A stretch of 64,000 nucleotides of DNA from JAGVGT01 sp963807225. GTDB lineage: Bacteria > Desulfobacterota > Desulfobulbia > Desulfobulbales > JAGXFP01. Each line of letters begins with the position of its first letter. Position 1 is the stretch's first letter. The notes below the pieces were generated by a model that did no database searches, was not told the DNA's origin, and saw nothing but the letters and a program-made list of their open reading frames with translations. Position numbers and translations under genes: made by a program. Positions 61,126-64,000 of this stretch are shown here, piece by piece. The DNA is taken from contig CAWEAD010000005.1 in the NCBI GenBank assembly GCA_963807225.1, forward strand, positions 124,001 to 188,000, read 5' to 3'.

Positions 61126-61741
61126 GCTTATCTTTGCCCGTGGACCGGGTGAGGGATGGCCCGTTTCAGGGAGACCCACACCTTTTATCTTGTTGATTTG
61201 ATTGATAATCAAGGTTAACATAGCATAATATTCCTGGCAAGGCGAATAACCGCGCATAACTGCATCGAGCATGCCCCTTTCCCAAACAGATAGACATGCC
61301 GTCCCCAGCGTACTCTCCCGGCTCACAATACCCTGCTCCGCTGAGCTCCAGTAGAATATACACGATCCGATCAGGTTTTCCCCTCTATCCCGGCCGCCAA
61401 GTAGCTCCTGGTGATTCCGACACTCCGCCAATTGTCAGTTTTATTCTTTACGCCCTTCTTTTCAGGGCCGGGAAACTGCCGCTCCTGGTCGCCATCCTTT
61501 ACCAAATGCCCCGCTTGGCCTTGGTCGTAAACTGGCAAGCCTTCCAAAAATTTGACCGGACGCAAAATGCTTCCCCCTCCATTGCATGCCTCCCCAATTC
61601 CAGTCCCGTCAGGAGCAGCCACTGCGAATTCGTAAACCGAATTAGAGAATTTGGCGGAGAAGAGGGTTAGACCGTCAAGGATCTTCTGCCTAGGTAAGCA
61701 GTATTATTCATAATCAGATTAACATTAATCAGGGAAATATC
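61126..61741. other. Intergenic region plsC / prmA
   Basis: About 615 bases between two divergent genes. Several short frames are open on both strands but none has a ribosome site plus family-like sequence. It may hold a decayed gene; I see nothing I can name. Confidence 0.4.
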
Positions 61742-62599
61742 ATGCTGCGTCCGCCTTACCAACGTTATGAACGCCTCCACGTTTATCACCTGGATTCCGT
61801 CGCCCTGCCGGAAGTGGCCGATCCAGACCTGATCGGGATCTGGCTGGAAGATGGCTCGCCAATTCTCTTCTTCCACAAGGCAAAAGAGGCGCTGATCGCC
61901 CGCTTGTGTCATGAACATGGTTGCCGGGTGATCTATCAGGCCGAACTGGATTACAGCGACTGGGAGGCGGGCCAGGATATCGCCCCCTTCTCCGTGGCCG
62001 GACTGACCGTCGCTCCGGTATGGTCTGAGGATCAGGCCGATATCCGTCTGGACCCCGGCGTTATCTTCGGTACCGGTTTCCACCCTTCTACCCGTCTCTG
62101 CCTCGAGACTCTCGGTAAATACTGTCGAACCCCGGAACTTAAGCTCCAATCCATGCTCGATCTCGGCACCGGCACCGGGTTGCTGGCCATAACTGCGGCT
62201 CGCCTGGGGCTGTCGAGCATCACCGGTGTGGACCACAACCCACTGGCCTGTGTAGTTGCCCGCCAGAATGTCGCGCTCAATCGTTGCCAGGATGCGATCA
62301 TGATCAAGGAAATGGATTTACGCCGGGAAGAACCAGATACCGGTGTGGACCTGGTGGTGGCCAACCTCTATCATCACTTGCTGGCCGAGCTTTTTACCCG
62401 ACCATCTTTCTGGCGCGCTCGTCTTTACCTGGTGGCCGGATTCATTCCCTCGATGGAAGAGGAACTGCTGGCCGCCCTACCGGCGCACCGGGTCAATCTC
62501 CTGGAAAGGCGACGGTCGGAGCGGTGGTGTTTATGGGTCCTGGCCCCGAAAACAACCACCGGGGAGCACGGCAAATCCACGGTTATCGAGGGAGAATAA
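61742..62599 (+). CDS. prmA: Ribosomal protein L11 methyltransferase-like (PrmA family)
   Basis: The 285-residue SAM methyltransferase has DPGVIFGTGFHPSTRLCLE, the PrmA signature before motif I, then SMLDLGTGTGLLAITAARLG and DLVVANLYHHLL, the post-I region where standard PrmA has NI(L). The N-terminal domain is short and diverged from typical PrmA, so the substrate may not be L11. AGGGA precedes the ATG. Confidence 0.85.
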   Translation: MLRPPYQRYERLHVYHLDSVALPEVADPDLIGIWLEDGSPILFFHKAKEALIARLCHEHGCRVIYQAELDYSDWEAGQDIAPFSVAGLTVAPVWSEDQADIRLDPGVIFGTGFHPSTRLCLETLGKYCRTPELKLQSMLDLGTGTGLLAITAARLGLSSITGVDHNPLACVVARQNVALNRCQDAIMIKEMDLRREEPDTGVDLVVANLYHHLLAELFTRPSFWRARLYLVAGFIPSMEEELLAALPAHRVNLLERRRSERWCLWVLAPKTTTGEHGKSTVIEGE

Positions 62600-62748
62600 A
62601 CTAAGGCGCAAGGAATAATATTCAATATTGTCGATTCAATTCTTGCGGCTGATAAATGAAGTAAAATTCTACAAAGATGGGGCCGGAACAGCCCGGAAGA
62701 ATCAATCGGGTAAGGAGAAGAACAAGTCTTGGTTACCTGTCCACACAG

Positions 62749-62778
62749 GCGCCTCCCCTAGATCTTCGGGGCAGGCGC
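62749..62778. other. Strong GC-rich hairpin after prmA
   Basis: GCGCCTCCCC and GGGGCAGGCGC pair with one bulged base around TAGATCTTC. It lies between the convergent prmA and the small membrane gene. Without a T-run on either side, a terminator role is possible but not shown. Confidence 0.45.
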
Positions 62779-62791
62779 AACCGTGATTTAC

Positions 62792-63043
62792 CTAGCAATT
62801 TTCGCTTGCCGGAACCTCTCTTTCCGGCTCAACTCCTTCATTCTGCAAGGCCAGTGAAAATACCGCCGGTACCACGGCAATGGCGGCGAAAGGTCCGAGA
62901 AATATAAAGAGCAGGAAGGTGACGCCATACCAGAGATACTCCGCGCAACTCCTGATCCTTGCCCCGATCTTACTGGCGCCCAATCTCTCATTTCTGCTAC
63001 CAACCACTTGGCTTCTGTTCCAGAACTGACTTACGCTGCTCAT
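62792..63043 (-). CDS. Small membrane protein, 83 residues
   Basis: The ATG at 63043 has a strong ribosome site (GGGGAGGATGTC). The product has a polar, basic start (WNRSQVVGSRNERLGASKIG), one long hydrophobic stretch (YGVTFLLFIFLGPFAAIAVV and on), and a short acidic end with a final Cys. It follows the MerR gene by 46 bases, downstream of the NrfD-type gene, so it may belong to that membrane complex or its regulation. Not recognised. Confidence 0.65.
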   Translation of the reverse strand: MSSVSQFWNRSQVVGSRNERLGASKIGARIRSCAEYLWYGVTFLLFIFLGPFAAIAVVPAVFSLALQNEGVEPEREVPASENC

Positions 63044-63089
63044 GACATCCTCCCCGTTTAGGGTTACTGGCGGCTGTTAGTTTTTCGCC

Positions 63090-63446
63090 TCATGCAGCCA
63101 GATTGCTGCCAGCCTTCTTCTGGATCTCTATCTTCCTGGGCACCAGTCCGTTGGCCATGAAGGCCGTACACTGCTTGCGCATTTCAAAAGGGCAATCGGC
63201 AATGTTCCAGCAAGGCGTGTACTTCAACAGCTTCTTGATTGCGGCGATGCTGATGCCCTGCTCGTGGATCATGTTGCGCAGGCATTGGATCCAGCGGACA
63301 TCATCCATGGTGTAATACCGCCACTGCCCCCGCCGGACAGGCCTGACCAGATTTTCTTGTTCGTAGATTCGCAGCGTCCGGGGGTGGACTTCCAGCATCC
63401 GGGCCGCGGTGCCGATGGTAAAGATCGCCTGGTTATCGCTGATCAT
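63090..63446 (-). CDS. MerR-family regulator with a C-terminal Cys motif
   Basis: The 118-residue protein has an N-terminal MerR helix-turn-helix: IFTIGTAARMLEVHPRTLRI followed by YEQENLVRPVRRGQWRYY, close in style to HspR. The effector part carries CWNIADCPFEMRKQC, three Cys in a C-x5-C-x7-C pattern similar to the CW motifs of small Cys-rich proteins. That suggests sensing of metal or redox. GGGGAGA precedes the ATG at 63446. It lies downstream of an NrfD-type gene, probably its target. Confidence 0.88.
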   Translation of the reverse strand: MISDNQAIFTIGTAARMLEVHPRTLRIYEQENLVRPVRRGQWRYYTMDDVRWIQCLRNMIHEQGISIAAIKKLLKYTPCWNIADCPFEMRKQCTAFMANGLVPRKIEIQKKAGSNLAA

Positions 63447-63513
63447 GAATATCTCCCCTTTTCGAAGGGCCGCGGACCGGCCAACCCGGTCCGCGGCATT
63501 ATTGCCTTTATTT

Positions 63514-64000
63514 TCAATGTTCATGATGCGAGCGGAAAGCCCGTCCAAAGAACCTTTCGCCCAGCAAAAAGCCGGCCCCGGCTAAGCCGATGGCACCCAG
63601 GGCGACCAGAAATTCAGCCGTCGACGGCATGTAGTGCAGGTAAGTCGGCAGCTCGTCGTATCCCAGGTAATGGGGAACTTGTTGGCCGGCCACCACCAGA
63701 TCGTAGCGCTGGAAAAAGCCGCCGACCAGGGCCAGCAGGGCTGCGGTCGACATGGCCTGCACGCTTCTGAAGCCTGAAAGAACTAGGATTAGAATCGGCA
63801 TGATCATACCGATACAGATTTCGAAAACCCAAAAGTTGGTGGACAGGGGCCCGGACAGTAGGCTATCAGCCGCCAATCGACCCATCTCTGAGCCGCCGGT
63901 GTAGAAGGAAATGAACTTCCAGGTGGTGGAGACACCGATCAGGAAGAGTAAGCCGGCTAGGACCTTACCGGCGCCTTGCATGCCCACCAGTACATCGCCC
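63514..64000 (-). CDS. NrfD/PsrC-family membrane subunit (5' part outside window)
   Basis: The frame is open to the right edge; 161 codons are visible up to the stop at 63514. It has four to five membrane helices (GKVLAGLLFLIGVSTTWKFI, WVFEICIGMIMPILILVLSG, MSTAALLALVGGFFQRY, FLVALGAIGLAGAGFLLGE). The RYDLVVAGQQVP stretch is typical of NrfD-type quinone-interacting subunits of molybdopterin or FeS oxidoreductases. Its partner subunits would lie to the right of the window. The His-rich end (SHHEH) is unusual but short. Confidence 0.88.
   Translation of the reverse strand, partial: GDVLVGMQGAGKVLAGLLFLIGVSTTWKFISFYTGGSEMGRLAADSLLSGPLSTNFWVFEICIGMIMPILILVLSGFRSVQAMSTAALLALVGGFFQRYDLVVAGQQVPHYLGYDELPTYLHYMPSTAEFLVALGAIGLAGAGFLLGERFFGRAFRSHHEH

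Noticed and set aside
61296..61670. 124-codon plus-strand and 83-codon minus-strand frames upstream of prmA
   Set aside because: No ribosome site, no family-like sequence, and both strands are open, which points to chance.
1..64000. tRNA, rRNA, CRISPR arrays, prophage, toxin-antitoxin pairs
   Set aside because: I looked on both strands for T-loop-like sequences, regularly spaced repeats, integrases and phage structural genes and found none I could support.

Overview
The window looks like chromosomal DNA of a Gram-negative, anaerobic, respiratory bacterium of the Desulfobacterota (former Deltaproteobacteria). The Desulfobulbales/Desulfuromonadales side of that phylum fits best, but this is an inference from gene content, not from a marker phylogeny. 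Reasons: multihaem c-type cytochromes, a periplasmic [NiFe] hydrogenase with its full maturation set, NrfD-type membrane subunits, a selenocysteine-containing peroxiredoxin-like protein, sucrose synthesis through SPS/SuSy, and many small Cys-rich proteins of the kind seen in sulfate and sulfur reducers. The DNA is fairly GC-rich, with short AT-rich intergenic stretches. I saw no tRNA, rRNA, CRISPR array, intact insertion sequence or prophage.

Layout. 1-1.0 kb: a deca-haem cytochrome lipoprotein (DmsE/MtrA-like) running off the left edge. 1.0-1.9 kb: a gene-poor, probably decayed stretch. 1.9-13.7 kb: one long leftward hydrogenase cluster, in transcription order small subunit, HybA-like ferredoxin, large subunit, protease, HybB-like membrane subunit, hypA, hypB, hypF, hypC, hypD, hypE. 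13.9-15.1 kb: a divergent spore-photoproduct-lyase-like radical SAM gene. 15.1-21.6 kb: a carboxymuconolactone-decarboxylase-like gene, a four-gene tripartite ABC efflux system (outer membrane factor, adaptor, ATPase, permease), then the selenoprotein. 21.9-24.4 kb: ssb, a DnaJ/CbpA co-chaperone, purC. 24.4-30.0 kb: sucrose metabolism (SPS with phosphatase domain, sucrose synthase, PfkB sugar kinase), with purC translationally coupled behind it. 30.3-33.5 kb: mutL and an M23 peptidase. 33.8-38.2 kb: an FAD reductase plus small di-haem cytochrome, tsaE, tsaC, purE, purD.

38.4-43.4 kb: a TetR regulator with a readable promoter/operator, greA, then a leftward rpoH operon (rpoH, DegT aminotransferase, TPR protein, a 95-aa protein, a 33-aa membrane microprotein). 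44.0-50.8 kb: lepA, a mono-haem cytochrome, a two-CW protein, engB, hisG, hisI, a Cys-rich microprotein, a small membrane protein, a SlyD-like isomerase and thiD. 50.8-54.1 kb: a large palindromic element, a zinc-ribbon protein, a frameshifted membrane protein, and the TIGR03546/TIGR03545 pair. 54.3-58.4 kb: a radical SAM protein, an RhlE-type helicase with a frameshift, a DUF883 protein, a DUF488 protein and a transposase remnant. 58.7-62.6 kb: coaX, ldcA, plsC, prmA. 62.8-64.0 kb: a small membrane protein, a MerR regulator with a Cys motif, and the 3' part of an NrfD-type gene running off the right edge.

How the genes work together: the hydrogenase oxidises H2 in the periplasm and passes electrons through HybA and HybB to quinone; NrfD-type complexes and multihaem cytochromes are plausible partners further down the chain. 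The sucrose genes can both make sucrose (a compatible solute) and recover it as nucleotide-glucose and fructose phosphate. The main non-obvious find is the in-frame TGA at 21313-21315, followed by a perfect 7-bp hairpin at bacterial-SECIS distance. It fuses two fragments into one UxxC peroxiredoxin-like selenoprotein. Two other reading-frame breaks (near 51.45 kb and 55.48 kb) lie at homopolymer runs and could be sequence errors or real recoding sites.
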